Assembly: GCA_020628815.1 (NCBI GenBank)
Contig: JAHDEN010000026.1
Coordinates: 1 to 47,275, forward strand
DNA: 47,275 bases
Origin: Chloroflexota bacterium
Lineage (GTDB): Bacteria; Chloroflexota; Anaerolineae; Promineifilales; Promineifilaceae
Direction: 5' to 3'
Shown: piece after piece, positions 8,975-17,272 of the stretch
How positions within the stretch are numbered: the stretch's first letter is position 1
Layout of the letters: each line of letters starts with the position of its first letter
Program-made: the position numbers and the translations under genes
The notes under the pieces: model-generated
Database searches by the model: none
What the model was told of the DNA's origin: nothing
Seen by the model: the letters and a program-made list of their open reading frames with translations, nothing else

Positions 8975-9113
8975 GCCATTAGACTATTCGCTTTAATCTC
9001 CGATGAATGGGAGCGTTGATCCGAAAGTTATGAGTTGCTGATAATTTGAGAAAAAGGCTGAAAATTAGCTAACTCCAACGGACATTTGAAAAAGTTTGGT
9101 TAGACTAGTAGGG

Positions 9114-10751
9114 ATGCGATGGAATAATGGTGGTTTGAGAACAAAGTTAGTGGTGTTTGTGTGTGGCGTTTTTTGTATCGCGGTGTGTTTATCTGCCTGC
9201 GGCCGGAACGAGCCCAGCCCGCCGGTGATCATCGCAACCTATGTGCCGTTGCCTACAACGGGCATACAGCCAATTGATAGCGAAAGCCCCGTTAGCCCAG
9301 AAGTGACCGTTGATCCCGAAGACGTTGTGCAGGCGCCCAGCATCCCCACAGAAACGGTTGAGCCGACCGCAACAGTTGAACGGCCGACCCCTGTAACGTA
9401 TGCGGGTGAGCCAACCCCCGACAGCGCGTATTACGATACGGCCGAAACCGGCTTGTTGCCCTACACCGTTGTGCCGGGTGACACGATGTTTTTAGTAGCG
9501 ACTCGGTTTGGGCTCACTGTTGATGAGCTAATGGAAGCCAACGGACTGACTGATCCAGAATTTATTGTGGTCGGTAACACGCTGGGGATTCCGGTGGAGT
9601 TAAATGGAGAGGGGCCGGCGTTTAAAATTATCCCAGATAGTGAACTGGTGTACGGACCAACCGTGGGCGACTTTAACACGGGCGATTATCTGCGTCGTTT
9701 TTTCCCGAGCAGCACCCTGCTGCGTTATCAAGAATCGGTTGAAGGGCGGCCGTTAAATGGGGCTGGTGTGGTTGAGTTGGTGGCGATTCGCTTTAGTGTA
9801 AACCCTCGCCTGTTGTTAACCATGATTGAGCATCGCACAGGTTGGGTTACCCGGCCGGTTCCTAATTTTGAATCTGATTTTTACCCGATGGGGATCGAAA
9901 GGCCGGGACAAGAAGGGTTGTATAACCAGTTATCTATTGCGGCGAACTTGCTTAACTTTGGTTATTACGGCCGAGCTGAAGGGGGCTTGCGTACCATCGA
10001 TTTTGATAACGAGGTTAGATTGTTGATTGATCCAACGATCAACCACGGCACGGCCGGAGTGCAGATGTGGCTGGCTGGCCACACGGGTGCCAATCCTCAA
10101 ACTTGGGAGGCTGAGGTAAGCCCGACCGGGTTTATTCAAACCTATGGCGATTTGTTCGGAAACCCGTTTGGCTTTGCGGCCGACGCCCCTTTGTTGCCAG
10201 ACGGTCTTGAACAGCCAGAGCTCACGTTCCCGTGGGAAGAAGATGTGGCGTGGTATTACACCGGTGGGCCGCACGGCGGTTGGGCTGGAGGCAGCGCGTG
10301 GGCGGCTCTTGATTTTGGCCCCGATAAAGAAAAACGAGGCTGTTATGTGTCGGAGGCGTGGGTAGTTGCCGCGGCCGATGGCACCGTGGTGTACAGTGAT
10401 TTTGGCGGTGTGTTGCTTGATTTAGATGGGGATGGGGATCCTGGCACCGGTTGGGTGTTGGTCCATTGGCACGTTGATCAGGCGGGACGGGTTGAGAACG
10501 GCACGGTGCTTGATGCCGGAGATCAAATAGGGCATGCATCTTGCGAGGGGGGCTTTTCAAACGGAACGCATTTGCATTTTGCCCGCCGCTACAACGGCCG
10601 CTGGATCGGGGCTGACGGCGATTTGCCCTTTGTGCTTGATGGCTGGACGTCGTCTGGTACGGGCAATGAATACGACGGGTATCTGGTAAAAAGAGGGGAA
10701 CGCAAAGAGGCGTGTGTCTGTGCAGAGGAAATCAACGAATTGGTTAGGTAA
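9114..10751 (+). CDS. LysM lipoprotein with a degenerate M23-peptidase-like C-terminal domain
   Basis: A 545-residue exported lipoprotein: signal helix and lipobox LSAC (Cys29), a Pro/Thr/Val-rich linker to about residue 110, one LysM peptidoglycan-binding domain (about 116-161, YTVVPGDTMFLVATRFGL...), a long middle domain with no family I recognise, and a C-terminal lysostaphin-type fold. That fold keeps the HWH strand (VLVHWHVD) and the HLHF motif (about 486-489), but the first metal motif HxxxD reads WAALD, so the first zinc His is missing while the Asp stays. It may be an inactive or scaffold M23 relative acting on the cell wall. ATG 9114 is preferred over the in-frame TTG at 9096; TAGACT lies 7 bases upstream of it. 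Confidence 0.85.
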   Translation: MRWNNGGLRTKLVVFVCGVFCIAVCLSACGRNEPSPPVIIATYVPLPTTGIQPIDSESPVSPEVTVDPEDVVQAPSIPTETVEPTATVERPTPVTYAGEPTPDSAYYDTAETGLLPYTVVPGDTMFLVATRFGLTVDELMEANGLTDPEFIVVGNTLGIPVELNGEGPAFKIIPDSELVYGPTVGDFNTGDYLRRFFPSSTLLRYQESVEGRPLNGAGVVELVAIRFSVNPRLLLTMIEHRTGWVTRPVPNFESDFYPMGIERPGQEGLYNQLSIAANLLNFGYYGRAEGGLRTIDFDNEVRLLIDPTINHGTAGVQMWLAGHTGANPQTWEAEVSPTGFIQTYGDLFGNPFGFAADAPLLPDGLEQPELTFPWEEDVAWYYTGGPHGGWAGGSAWAALDFGPDKEKRGCYVSEAWVVAAADGTVVYSDFGGVLLDLDGDGDPGTGWVLVHWHVDQAGRVENGTVLDAGDQIGHASCEGGFSNGTHLHFARRYNGRWIGADGDLPFVLDGWTSSGTGNEYDGYLVKRGERKEACVCAEEINELVR

Positions 10752-10771
10752 CGGGGCTGAATACTTTGTAG

Positions 10772-10792
10772 AGACGTGCCGTTGGCGCGTCT
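10772..10792. terminator. Hairpin between convergent genes
   Basis: AGACGTGCC and GGCGCGTCT pair around GTT with one G-T mismatch. It sits in the 43-base gap between the convergent LysM and YchJ genes and probably ends both transcripts. There is no T-run. It also resembles the GTAGAGACGTGCC-type intergenic repeats of filamentous bacteria. Confidence 0.45.
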
Positions 10793-10794
10793 GA

Positions 10795-11199
10795 CTAAAC
10801 CATCACCCCATCAAAATAGAGCCAACGGCCGTGAGGTTGTGTAAACACAGAGCGTTCAATATAGGGGGAAGGCTTCCCTTTTTGCACCAGATTAACTTTA
10901 AAAGTCACTACATTTTTAGAGGCGGACATAATCTCTAAGCCCAGAAACTGGGTTGTTTCACACCAATCTTTTAGCTCGCTGGCCCAGACCGCTCGGGGTG
11001 TTTTGTATTTGCTTCCGGCCGGATCTGTGGTGTCGATTACATAATCAACCAAGCCTAAAGCATAAGCCGCATAACGTGACCGCATCAGCGCCTCGGCCGT
11101 GGGTGGACTGCTCCCTTCATGGTAGGGCTGACAACAGGATTTGTATCGTTTTTCGCTGTGGCACGGGCATAACTTGTGCCGACTGGGTTTCATTTTCAT
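10795..11199 (-). CDS. YchJ-family protein with SEC-C-like zinc motif
   Basis: A 134-residue protein beginning with the SEC-C-like metal motif CPCHSEKRYKSCCQPYHEG, then the YchJ middle domain (APTAEALMRSRYAAYALG-like segment, here TAEALMRSRYAAYALGLVDY, and WCETTQFLGLEI). The family is the UPF0225 group, related to the NTF2-like fold. Its role is not established; the zinc-binding cysteines suggest a protein or nucleic-acid contact. It lies 10 bases after the truncated globin gene on the same strand, so the two are likely co-transcribed. Confidence 0.88.
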   Translation of the reverse strand: MKMKPSRHKLCPCHSEKRYKSCCQPYHEGSSPPTAEALMRSRYAAYALGLVDYVIDTTDPAGSKYKTPRAVWASELKDWCETTQFLGLEIMSASKNVVTFKVNLVQKGKPSPYIERSVFTQPHGRWLYFDGVMV

Positions 11200-11208
11200 G
11201 GGTATAGA

Positions 11209-11637
11209 TTATTTGCTACGTAACGTAAAAAAATCGGTGTACTGGAACAGATGCACGGTCAAGCCACGACCCTGTTGGTAGGCGCTTTTCTTGGCTCTTT
11301 CGGCCCGTTCGCCCACAAATAGTTCATCCACCGTTTGCTGGAATAGGGCGATCCAGTGGTCAAAATGGTCAAGCGTTAGCTCTGAACCGTGCGCTTTCAT
11401 TTTGTCATTTAGCTGGCTGTGAACTTCGGCCGGATTCCCTTTGTAGCCTGGCTTGCCAAATAAAATCGTCTCCCAGAAAGAATACATGCGCGGCAGATGG
11501 GTGTCCCAATCTATTTTGGCGACATCGTTGAACGCTGGTCCCAGCATCGGGTCAACCTGAATTTTTTGGTAGAAGGTGTCTACCAATGTCACAATGTCTT
11601 CGAATGTTTCAATTTCTTTTTGGGTGGAATGGGTCAT
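11209..11637 (-). CDS. Group III truncated hemoglobin
   Basis: A 142-residue haem protein from the ATG at 11637 (the frame stays open to a TTG at 11661, but that region is inside an inverted repeat). The group III pattern is visible: FEDIVTLVDTFYQKIQVDPMLGPAF in the A-B helices, WDTHLPRMYSFWETILFG (CD/E region), and HFDHWIALFQQTVDELF, where the proximal His and the conserved G-helix Trp of the group lie. Group III truncated globins bind O2/NO; their physiological role varies. No clear Shine-Dalgarno. It precedes the YchJ-like gene in what looks like a two-gene operon. Confidence 0.9.
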   Translation of the reverse strand: MTHSTQKEIETFEDIVTLVDTFYQKIQVDPMLGPAFNDVAKIDWDTHLPRMYSFWETILFGKPGYKGNPAEVHSQLNDKMKAHGSELTLDHFDHWIALFQQTVDELFVGERAERAKKSAYQQGRGLTVHLFQYTDFFTLRSK

Positions 11638-11660
11638 GTTGCGGTATGTGGGAGACAACA

Positions 11661-11693
11661 AGACCAGTCTGGTTTTTAAAACCAGACTGGTCT
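11661..11693. terminator. Perfect 16-bp inverted repeat between globin and CBS genes
   Basis: AGACCAGTCTGGTTTT and AAAACCAGACTGGTCT are exact complements around one T. Each arm also contains its own small palindrome (ACCAGTCTGGT, ACCAGACTGGT), so alternative cruciform foldings exist. It lies 13 bases past the CBS stop codon and ends the transsulfuration operon; there is no long T-run after it, but the loop side is T-rich. Confidence 0.6.
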
Positions 11694-11706
11694 AAGCATG
11701 TCTAGT

Positions 11707-13113
11707 CTAGAGATTGGAAGACAAGAAATCAAGCATGTCGATTTTTGTCAAAATCCCTTCAATGTGTTGTTCCGAAGAGATAATTACCACCTGTTTCTCG
11801 TTAAACACTTTCATCAAAGCGTCCAGCGATGTGTCAGGGTCAACCAACGTCGGATCAGGGTCAACCACATTGCGTACCGGTTCATCTTTGGCGTATCCAC
11901 CTTCGGCCGAAACAATATGGCTAAGCAACGTCACTTCAGACACCATCCCCTGCAAATGACCGTGCTGGTCAATCACCGGAATCTGCGAAACGTCGTGCTC
12001 TTTCATCATCGTCACAACGTCAGCAATCGGGGTGTCGCACTCAACAGTGTAGACGGTGGAGTCAGCTTTGGCGTTGTGAATGTCAATCGCGAGTGCTGAA
12101 TTAACGTCGCGCAATGGAGGGATAAACCCTTGCTCACGCATCCAGTCATCGTTGAAGATTTTGCCCAAGTAGCGTGCGCCGCTGTCTGGCAAGATGACAA
12201 CAACAACATCGTCTTTGCCCAAGTTTTTCTGCTTGGCATACGCAACCGCTCCGGCAACAGCAAAGCCGCACGAACCGCCAACAAACATCCCTTCTTCGCG
12301 GGTCAGGCGACGGGTCATTAAAAAGGAGTCTTTATCCCCAATTCGAACAATCTCGTCTACGACGCTTAGGTCAAGCGTGGTGGGCAAAAAGTCTTCACCC
12401 ACTCCTTCGGTCAAATAGTTCTCAGCTACACCTTCATTCCCTTGGTGTAAGTCGTACAGGATCGACCCGTAGGGGTCTACGCCGACGATTTGGATGTTAG
12501 GGTTCTTTTCTTTCAAGTACCGGCCGGTGCCTGTAATCGTGCCGCCGGTTCCCATCCCCGCAATATAGTGGGTAATTTTGCCGCCGGTTTGATCCCAAAT
12601 TTCTGGGCCAGATGTGACGTAATGGGCGTCTGGATTAACTTGGTTGTGGTATTGATTGGCGAGCACGGCGTTGGGGGTTTCTTCTACCAGTCGCTTGGCA
12701 ACCGAGTAGTAGCTACGCGGGTCTTCTGGCTCAACGGCCGTGGGTGTCACAAATACTTGGGCGCCGTAGGCACGCAGGGTCTGCACTTTTTCTTGTGACT
12801 GCTTGTCAGCCATTACAAAAATCGTTTTGTACCCTTTAATGGCGGCCGCAATCGCCAAGCCAACGCCGGTGTTCCCCGACGTTGATTCGATGATGGTGCC
12901 GCCTGGTTTTAAACGGCCGGATTTTTCTGCATCTTCGACAATGGCCCAGCCGATACGGTCTTTGACACTGCCGCCGGGATTAAAGAATTCAACTTTTGCA
13001 TAAATTTGGCACGGTAAATCATCAACAACAGAGTTGAGTTTTACAAGTGGGGTATTCCCCACCGTTTCGGCCATGTGGTTAAACACATTTGGATGAGTGG
13101 TTAAATCGGTCAT
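11707..13113 (-). CDS. cbs: Cystathionine beta-synthase (PLP domain plus CBS pair)
   Basis: A 468-residue fold-type II PLP enzyme. The PLP lysine is in NPGGSVKDRIGWA (Lys51), the substrate loop is STSGNTGVGLA, and the phosphate-binding glycine loop is GMGTGGTITGTG. After about residue 335 a linker leads to two CBS repeats (SALAIDIHNAKADSTVYTVECDTPIADVV... and NVVDPDPTLVDPDTSLDALMKVF...), which bind adenosyl ligands in relatives. The enzyme condenses serine or acetylserine with homocysteine to cystathionine. The CBS pair distinguishes it from plain cysteine synthase. It follows the cystathionine gamma-lyase/synthase gene, which fits reverse transsulfuration from homocysteine to cysteine. Confidence 0.9.
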   Translation of the reverse strand: MTDLTTHPNVFNHMAETVGNTPLVKLNSVVDDLPCQIYAKVEFFNPGGSVKDRIGWAIVEDAEKSGRLKPGGTIIESTSGNTGVGLAIAAAIKGYKTIFVMADKQSQEKVQTLRAYGAQVFVTPTAVEPEDPRSYYSVAKRLVEETPNAVLANQYHNQVNPDAHYVTSGPEIWDQTGGKITHYIAGMGTGGTITGTGRYLKEKNPNIQIVGVDPYGSILYDLHQGNEGVAENYLTEGVGEDFLPTTLDLSVVDEIVRIGDKDSFLMTRRLTREEGMFVGGSCGFAVAGAVAYAKQKNLGKDDVVVVILPDSGARYLGKIFNDDWMREQGFIPPLRDVNSALAIDIHNAKADSTVYTVECDTPIADVVTMMKEHDVSQIPVIDQHGHLQGMVSEVTLLSHIVSAEGGYAKDEPVRNVVDPDPTLVDPDTSLDALMKVFNEKQVVIISSEQHIEGILTKIDMLDFLSSNL

Positions 13114-13116
13114 ATC

Positions 13117-13217
13117 AGTTCGCTTCGCTATTCGGTGGTCAGTCCGCTTCGCTAATCAGCCGGTGCTATTCACTCACTACCGATTACCGGGCCGCAGGCC
13201 ACCGAATACCGACTACC
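13117..13217. repeat. Period-7 repeat island with inverted arms in the transsulfuration operon
   Basis: On the minus strand the units CGGTAGT, CGGTATT, CGGTGGC occur in a row, followed later by CGGTAAT, CGGTAGT. Two GCGAAGCG-containing units follow (seen on the plus strand as TCGCTTCGCTATTCGG and CCGCTTCGCTAATCAGC). TATTCGGTGG (13129-13138) and CCACCGAATA (13199-13208) pair as arms. The block fills the 106-base gap between the two transsulfuration genes and replaces any visible ribosome-binding site of cbs. Confidence 0.65.
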
Positions 13218-13219
13218 GG

Positions 13220-14377
13220 TTACAGTTTTGCTAATGCCCCTTTCAGGTCGTTCATCAAATCATCGACATGTTCGATCCCGACAGAGATGCGGACCAAGCC
13301 AGGATCAATAGCCATGGGTGAGTCTGCTACCGAGGCATGGGTCATGGGGGCCGGTAGTTCGATCAAAGATTCGACACCACCCAAAGATTCTGCAAGGGTA
13401 AACAGCTCTGTTTCACGGGCGATAACGCGGGCCGCAGTCTCACCATCTTTCATAATGAACGAGATCATGCCGCCGGGCATACGCATTTGACGTTTAGCCA
13501 GATCATGCTGTGGATGTGATTCAAGGCCGGGGTAGATGACCGATGCGATAGCTGGATGGTCTTCTAGCATTTGAGCGATTTTCATCGCGTTTTCGCTGTG
13601 GCGTTCCATGCGAAGGGCCAATGTTTTGATGCCGCGCAAGGTCAAAAAACAGTCTTGCGGACCAGGGACAGCGCCAATCGCGTTTTGCAAAAACTTGAGC
13701 CGATCATAGGCGTCTTTGTCGCTGGTGATGATGGCGCCGCCCACAACGTCTGAGTGACCGCCTATGTATTTGGTGGTGCTGTGAAGCACAAAGTCTGCCC
13801 CTAACGCAATGGGATTTTGAATGATGGGTGAGCCAAACGTGTTATCAACGCCTAGCCAAACCTCTTTCTTTTTGCAGACCTCAGCCAAGGCGGCGATGTC
13901 GCTTAACCCCAACATCGGGTTGGTTGGTGTTTCAAGCCAAACTAATTTGGTGTTGTCTTGGATGGCGGCTTCAACGGCGGCCGGGTCTGTAGTGTCTGCA
14001 AAGCTAAATTCGATCCCATATTCGCTTAAAATTTTGTCGAACAAACGGAACGTTCCGCCGTATACATCGTTGCCGCTGAGCACATGTTCGCCCGGTTTCA
14101 CCAAGCGCAACAAGTTGTCGATAGCGGCCATGCCTGATGAGTAGCACAGTGCATAATCACCACCCTCAAGTCGTGCGAGTGACGCTTGGAGCGCTGTCCG
14201 TGTGGGGTTGTCGGTACGAGAATATTCGTAACCGTTATACATATCGCCCACGTCTTTTTGAGCGTAAGTAGATGTTTGATAAATCGGGGTCATCACCGCA
14301 CCGGTTTGGGGGTCATGTTGCACGCCAGCATGCACGGCGAGCGTTTCGGGCTTGAAAGAGGCATCTTTTTTAGCCAT
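13220..14377 (-). CDS. Cystathionine gamma-lyase/gamma-synthase family PLP enzyme
   Basis: A 385-residue member of the Cys/Met metabolism PLP family. Landmarks are YEYSRTDNPTR (phosphate/tyrosine contacts from the neighbouring subunit), YSSGMAAI, the VDNTFGSP PLP-Asp strand, and the Schiff-base lysine in HSTTKYIGGHSDVVGG (Lys203). A strong Shine-Dalgarno (AGGAGAA) precedes the ATG. Sequence alone does not separate gamma-lyase from gamma-synthase; the adjacent cystathionine beta-synthase argues for the lyase of the reverse pathway (MccB-like), releasing cysteine from cystathionine. Confidence 0.9.
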   Translation of the reverse strand: MAKKDASFKPETLAVHAGVQHDPQTGAVMTPIYQTSTYAQKDVGDMYNGYEYSRTDNPTRTALQASLARLEGGDYALCYSSGMAAIDNLLRLVKPGEHVLSGNDVYGGTFRLFDKILSEYGIEFSFADTTDPAAVEAAIQDNTKLVWLETPTNPMLGLSDIAALAEVCKKKEVWLGVDNTFGSPIIQNPIALGADFVLHSTTKYIGGHSDVVGGAIITSDKDAYDRLKFLQNAIGAVPGPQDCFLTLRGIKTLALRMERHSENAMKIAQMLEDHPAIASVIYPGLESHPQHDLAKRQMRMPGGMISFIMKDGETAARVIARETELFTLAESLGGVESLIELPAPMTHASVADSPMAIDPGLVRISVGIEHVDDLMNDLKGALAKL

Positions 14378-14752
14378 GAGAGTTCTCCTGAGGAAGATTG
14401 GACTGGATTCGATTTTTAGACTGGGTCAAGCAAAAACTACTGCAAAATAGTTGCATCGGTTAGGTCTAAAAATTAAATGTTCTGAAATAGATTCGGTAAA
14501 AACGTAGGCGGATAAATAAAACGGAGGGACGTTTTAGCTGTGACATCGGAGCGGGGAGCCACCGACGAAAAATATATTGTTGAGGATAATTTGATTGGTC
14601 AAAATCTCTGTTTCCTTTTGACGATAAAATTTAGCTGGTTCAAGTATAGTGTTCAACCTCGCCAAACGTCAATAATCAGACGACCTATTGCGACTGCAAT
14701 ATACATTTGAACTAAGTATCTAATGTGATGGAGAGGTTTGCTGATTGCAAAA
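14378..14752. other. Intergenic region between polymerase and transsulfuration operon
   Basis: 375 bases between the polB stop and the cystathionine lyase start, both on the minus strand. It must hold the transsulfuration promoter; a TTGACC with AT-rich sequence downstream (around 14600-14565, minus strand) is a weak candidate. No SAM-riboswitch (S-box) core, T-box or other known leader could be recognised, and no gene is supported. Confidence 0.4.
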
Positions 14753-17008
14753 TCACCAAAATTTTGGTGTGTGCGAACCGCCATAGGGCAATGGAAGCTG
14801 AACGGTTTGATGCAGTAAATAATCGCGCAAGATCGGTTGTGAAATGCCAAACATTTGGAAAACGGTGTGCCCGGCCGCGACTAAGCGATCTAGATACAGC
14901 GGTACATCGATTTGTTCCGGCCGAACCTCGGCCGGGGCGTCCCACGCCATCACCCCCGGTTCGCCACGTGTGAGCACATACCGAATTCGCATCCCCTTGC
15001 TCAGCACTTTGCCCGCCGCTTCTAGCTGCTGAGCCGCCCGTGCGACACGAGTGTTGACCTTGTAATCAGCCACATCACGGGTTAGCACCTGGGTGATGAT
15101 GAGTGACTCAGCCGCCATTTGGCACGACCGGAGTTTGTCTACAAATCCCCTAAAAACGGCCAGTGCTTTGGGCAGATGGGGTGGTAGCGTTTGGCCAAAC
15201 GGCACGGCCGCCAGCGTTTCGATGACGGCCAACTGAGCCTGCTTGATAAACGGCGGCGTGTCCCGCGTACGTGCTTCAATGCCGCGAATCTTGAGTTCTC
15301 CGTTGGCAAACACCCCAAAATACCGATTAGGCACCGAGGCCAGAGGATCTTCTTTCGATGGCAAAAAAATAATCCATTTATAGATGCCTTCGTTGCCGAT
15401 GGGTAGGCCGGTCGCCTGCAAAATTTTGTCTTGTAACCGGTCTAATTCAGCCTCATCAGGGATCACATCCTTTTTAAAATAGATGCCGTCAACATACAGA
15501 TGGATCGTTTCAAAACCGGCCTCTTCCAAAATTTCTTTGGTCAGCAACATCGCCTCGCGGCTGTAGGCCGTAATGCTTTCATGCACCTCGATTTGAGTGT
15601 ACTTAAAATGCTTGTGCCCCATGTAGCCAAAGGCAATTGTTTGCAGGCTTTTTTGGGCGTTGTTTTTCTGTTTTAGCTCTTGATAACGGCAGTCTCGTTT
15701 ATCGATTTGGGTGAGCAGGGCTTTGAGCCCGATCCTTTTTTTGACCAGCGGCCGGAGCGTTTTAGGGATCAACCCTTCGCGTGAAAGATCAACCGAATAG
15801 CCCAGCTGAGGGACAAACGAACTGTTGTCACCGGTTTTAAACACCGTTTCGGGCGAGACGTTAAAGTTGGTGATAATGGCCGGATACATCGAGATAAAGT
15901 CAAATTCGATGGCACCATAGTGAATGCCCAGCTTGGGTTGTCCGATCAGCCCCCCTTGGTCAGCCCGTAACAGTTGCCGAGCCGTTTTCGGCCGTTCCGC
16001 CTGCGCTTTGCGGAACGGGACCAAGACCTCTTCACGCAGTGCCGTAACAACCTGCATGGCTGAAAATCCTGCCCCCGGAGATTTGCGGGCTCCATCTTGT
16101 AGCGGCAAACCGGTCATGCGTGACTGTTCAAATATGCCGGTTAACCCCGACTCGTAAATCTGGGTCAAATTCTTGGCGTCGATGTGGAGACGGCCGAACA
16201 GATAAGTTTGCGAGGCCCGATATAAAATCTGCCCATAGGTGTGGTAGCTCATCGGATCTTTGACCAGCGGCTGTTTTTCAGCATCGCGACACGGGTTAAA
16301 TGATTCAATCCCTTGCTCTTGGCAGTGCCCCATCAGATGGGGAAAGAGCCAGCTGTCCCCATGGGCGGTCACAATCAGATCGGGATCAAAGCGATTGATA
16401 ATGGCTCGCATCCGTTTTAATAACATGTCTGTTGGCTCAACGTTTAGCGTGTATTGGCGGTCGGCTTGAACCGTGATCGTAGCTGGGATAGCGTGGAACG
16501 GATCACCGGCCGGTTCGACATAAAGCAATCTGAGTGGTGGAAGCTCATACTCAATCTCCCACGGATTATCAAGCGACTCGATCTGCAAGATTGTGCCGTT
16601 GTGCGTGGTTAGGCGACAGTGGGCCAAGGGGAACACGTTGTATTTAGAGGTGATCTGCAATGCCGGTAGTACATCCGCATTGTAGTAAGTGAGTTCTGGG
16701 AATTCGCTCAGAATCTGCTGAAACAGTTTTTTCTGCTGTGCGACATCAACATCAATGGCAAGTAGATCGATATTGCCCGCAAATAGCTCGGTGTGTTTTT
16801 GGCGCGATAGCACCACACGGGTCGGCTGAGCCTGCAAAAAACGCCATAGCTGTCGTAGCCGAGGAAAAGGTCCGGCCGCATAGAACGTAACGGTCAGTTC
16901 GAGATGAAACATGTGTCGTTCTTCGGTGACAGCATCAATCAGCCACACAGTCATGCCCTGGTCATCGTTAAGATAGGTTTGTAACAGCCAGCCGTCTACC
17001 GTATTCAC
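14753..17008 (-). CDS. Family B DNA polymerase with degenerate proofreading motifs
   Basis: A 751-residue family B polymerase. Palm motif A is EFDFISMYPAI (Asp370), motif B is reduced to QKSLQTIAFGYMG (Lys453 kept), and motif C is YVDGIYF (Asp507, aligning with the second Asp of DTDGLY). NRYFGV and KIRGIEARTRDTPPFIK match the thumb-proximal KxY region. The exonuclease domain is present in outline, but Exo I reads LLYVEP, Exo II DPDLIVTAHGDSWLF and Exo III IYESGLTGIFE, each lacking the metal-binding Asp. Near the C-terminus QLPLPY (737-742) could be a clamp-binding motif. The start is GTG, overlapping the TGA of the upstream small gene (GTGA), which implies translational coupling. Predicted role: non-proofreading, perhaps translesion, synthesis. 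Confidence 0.88.
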   Translation of the reverse strand: MNTVDGWLLQTYLNDDQGMTVWLIDAVTEERHMFHLELTVTFYAAGPFPRLRQLWRFLQAQPTRVVLSRQKHTELFAGNIDLLAIDVDVAQQKKLFQQILSEFPELTYYNADVLPALQITSKYNVFPLAHCRLTTHNGTILQIESLDNPWEIEYELPPLRLLYVEPAGDPFHAIPATITVQADRQYTLNVEPTDMLLKRMRAIINRFDPDLIVTAHGDSWLFPHLMGHCQEQGIESFNPCRDAEKQPLVKDPMSYHTYGQILYRASQTYLFGRLHIDAKNLTQIYESGLTGIFEQSRMTGLPLQDGARKSPGAGFSAMQVVTALREEVLVPFRKAQAERPKTARQLLRADQGGLIGQPKLGIHYGAIEFDFISMYPAIITNFNVSPETVFKTGDNSSFVPQLGYSVDLSREGLIPKTLRPLVKKRIGLKALLTQIDKRDCRYQELKQKNNAQKSLQTIAFGYMGHKHFKYTQIEVHESITAYSREAMLLTKEILEEAGFETIHLYVDGIYFKKDVIPDEAELDRLQDKILQATGLPIGNEGIYKWIIFLPSKEDPLASVPNRYFGVFANGELKIRGIEARTRDTPPFIKQAQLAVIETLAAVPFGQTLPPHLPKALAVFRGFVDKLRSCQMAAESLIITQVLTRDVADYKVNTRVARAAQQLEAAGKVLSKGMRIRYVLTRGEPGVMAWDAPAEVRPEQIDVPLYLDRLVAAGHTVFQMFGISQPILRDYLLHQTVQLPLPYGGSHTPKFW

Positions 17009-17265
17009 TTATCTTTTTCATCCAACCTTTGCTGGAGCAAATCAACTTGCCGTTGTAGATCGATCAGCATGATCATTTGGGCCGCATCGATCGGAAGCAG
17101 GTCGTTCGCTTGGCTGATGGCCAGCCGATTGTTTTTGGCGACGGCGAACAGCTGATCAAAGGCGCGGCGTTCGGTTAGGTTCATGAGTGAGCGGCGGAAA
17201 TCGCCCAACTGTTGGTTGGTTAAGCGATTAATCTTGTCAGTGGTGGTGAGTTGAGAACGTCCCAT
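17005..17265 (-). CDS. Small helical protein between RecA-like gene and polymerase
   Basis: An 86-residue protein with no family that I recognise. It is predicted to be mostly helical, with a leucine-spaced, coiled-coil-like C-terminus (MIMLIDLQRQVDLLQQRL) and a charged end. The gene starts 7 bases after the RecA-like stop and shares four bases (GTGA) with the polymerase start, so it is embedded in a three-gene operon. Such a small, coiled-coil-ended partner could bridge the other two proteins; that is inference from context. Confidence 0.7.
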   Translation of the reverse strand: MGRSQLTTTDKINRLTNQQLGDFRRSLMNLTERRAFDQLFAVAKNNRLAISQANDLLPIDAAQMIMLIDLQRQVDLLQQRLDEKDK

Positions 17266-17272
17266 GAGATTT

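Noticed and set aside
14378..14640. SAM (S-box) riboswitch or T-box upstream of the transsulfuration genes
   Set aside because: No conserved S-box or T-box core and no terminator-antiterminator pair could be identified.
14712..14945. Minus- and plus-strand frames over the 3' end of the polymerase gene
   Set aside because: They are other frames of a well-supported coding region with Arg/Pro/Gly-biased, low-information products.
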